The notes beneath the pieces are model-generated. The model was not told the DNA's origin. It was given only the letters and a program-made list of their open reading frames with translations, and did no database searches. Shown piece by piece: positions 63,641-64,000 of a stretch of DNA of 64,000 nucleotides (position 1 is the stretch's first letter; the number at the start of each line of letters is the position of its first letter). This DNA comes from Lentisphaeria bacterium (GTDB taxonomy: Bacteria; Verrucomicrobiota; Lentisphaeria; Victivallales; Victivallaceae), in contig JALEMG010000033.1 of the NCBI GenBank assembly GCA_022768375.1, positions 38,019 to 102,018 on the forward strand, read 5' to 3'. The position numbers were made by a program, and so were the translations under genes.

Positions 63641-64000
63641 ATGAAAGATTATGCTCGGGAACTGAAAGCCTTTTACGAACTCATGGCCAAGTGGCGGATC
63701 GCCATGCCGGACGAGAAGCCGCTGGTCTCCGACTTCTGTCTGGACGACTTCCGTCACGTCGGCCTGATCGAAGTCTGGATCGCCAACGAGATGGAGGCGG
63801 GCTACTGCGGCAAGTACCTTTTCGTCGACGACGGGCAGTTGTGCCCCAGCCACTGTCACAAGCAGAAACTGGAGACGTTTTTCATCGTCAAGGGCGATGT
63901 GGAGATGACCTATGACGGCGAGACGTTCGTGATGCACCCGGGCGACCGCAAACTGGTGGAGCGGGGGCACTATCACTCCTTCACCGGCAAGGGCCCGGCG
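63641..64000 (+). CDS. Cupin-fold protein, possibly sugar isomerase (partial)
   Basis: The first 120 codons of a gene that runs off the window. AGGAGA lies nine bases before its ATG. The visible protein has a helical N-terminus, then a cupin core: DDGQLCPSHCHKQKLETFF (metal-binding HxH and Glu), VKGDVEMTYDGETFVMHPGDR, and VERGHYHSF (second His set). This is like D-lyxose ketol-isomerase-type cupins and sugar-phosphate isomerases, but the same motif appears in simple regulators and carbohydrate-modifying enzymes. It follows the six-hairpin glycosidase by 20 bases. The family is likely, the substrate unknown. Confidence 0.65.
   Translation, partial: MKDYARELKAFYELMAKWRIAMPDEKPLVSDFCLDDFRHVGLIEVWIANEMEAGYCGKYLFVDDGQLCPSHCHKQKLETFFIVKGDVEMTYDGETFVMHPGDRKLVERGHYHSFTGKGPA

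Overview
The window reads as a high-GC chromosome segment from a bacterium of the PVC group, most likely Lentisphaerota (Victivallis-like). This is an inference from gene content: a pseudopilin with an [24 protein letters not shown] N-terminus, a passenger-type strand-loop-strand repeat protein, a Ser/Thr kinase with a degenerate sulfatase-modifying-factor tail, QueG-like double-cluster proteins in tandem, a Bat/MoxR operon with a giant TPR protein, and an anaerobic PFOR. No rRNA, CRISPR array, phage or complete insertion sequence was found. Promoters are easy to read: TTGxxx, 16-18 bp, and very often TATATT as the -10.

Layout. 1-2930 (+): end of lysS, murD and a DUF3842 gene, then a promoter, a leader with twin hairpins and two small unknown genes closed by a terminator. 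2987-8223 (-): FAD oxidoreductase, three QueG-like paralogues and a U32-like protein. 8334-16516 (-): six-gene operon with a TolQ/MotA-like membrane protein, a MotB/TolR-like coiled-coil protein, a Ser/Thr kinase, an ABC-F ATPase, a secreted protein and a class II glutamine amidotransferase. 16604-19343: glnS (+) meeting a YiiX-like protease and a lipoprotein (-). 19385-23323 (+): fabH, a hemolysin III gene, then a TPP riboswitch, thiC and a coupled HAD phosphatase. 23346-24585 (-): a lone DUF262 gene whose leader carries a palindromic MITE-like insertion.

24756-34669 (-): one operon of a LeuA-like protein with lost metal ligands, a TIM-barrel/acyl-CoA synthetase fusion, PFOR and an XRE-cupin/acyl-CoA synthetase fusion. 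Together they suggest CoA-thioester and 2-oxoacid metabolism. 34700-37060: AraC regulator divergent from a GH4 glycosidase. 37070-39540 (-): mnmE behind a secreted thioredoxin/TPR-like protein. 39654-41021 (+): rplM-rpsI, then tRNA-Arg with its own promoter and terminator. 41022-41970: anomalous stretch with repeated CGACCCG words and a broken endonuclease gene.

42062-54275 (-): Bat-type operon: membrane/disordered protein, FMN-binding lipoprotein, MoxR, DUF58, BatA-like, a 2219-residue VWA-TPR protein and a His-rich TPR protein. MoxR/DUF58/VWA modules usually act in envelope maintenance or metal-dependent assembly, and the envelope is the likely site here. 54295-58383 (+): pseudopilin, then a metalloprotease/passenger-repeat protein and a 39-residue peptide; the two transcription units have related upstream regions. 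58626-64000: a CBM9-like/TIM-barrel protein, an AraC regulator, a six-hairpin glycosidase and a partial cupin gene, consistent with polysaccharide use.
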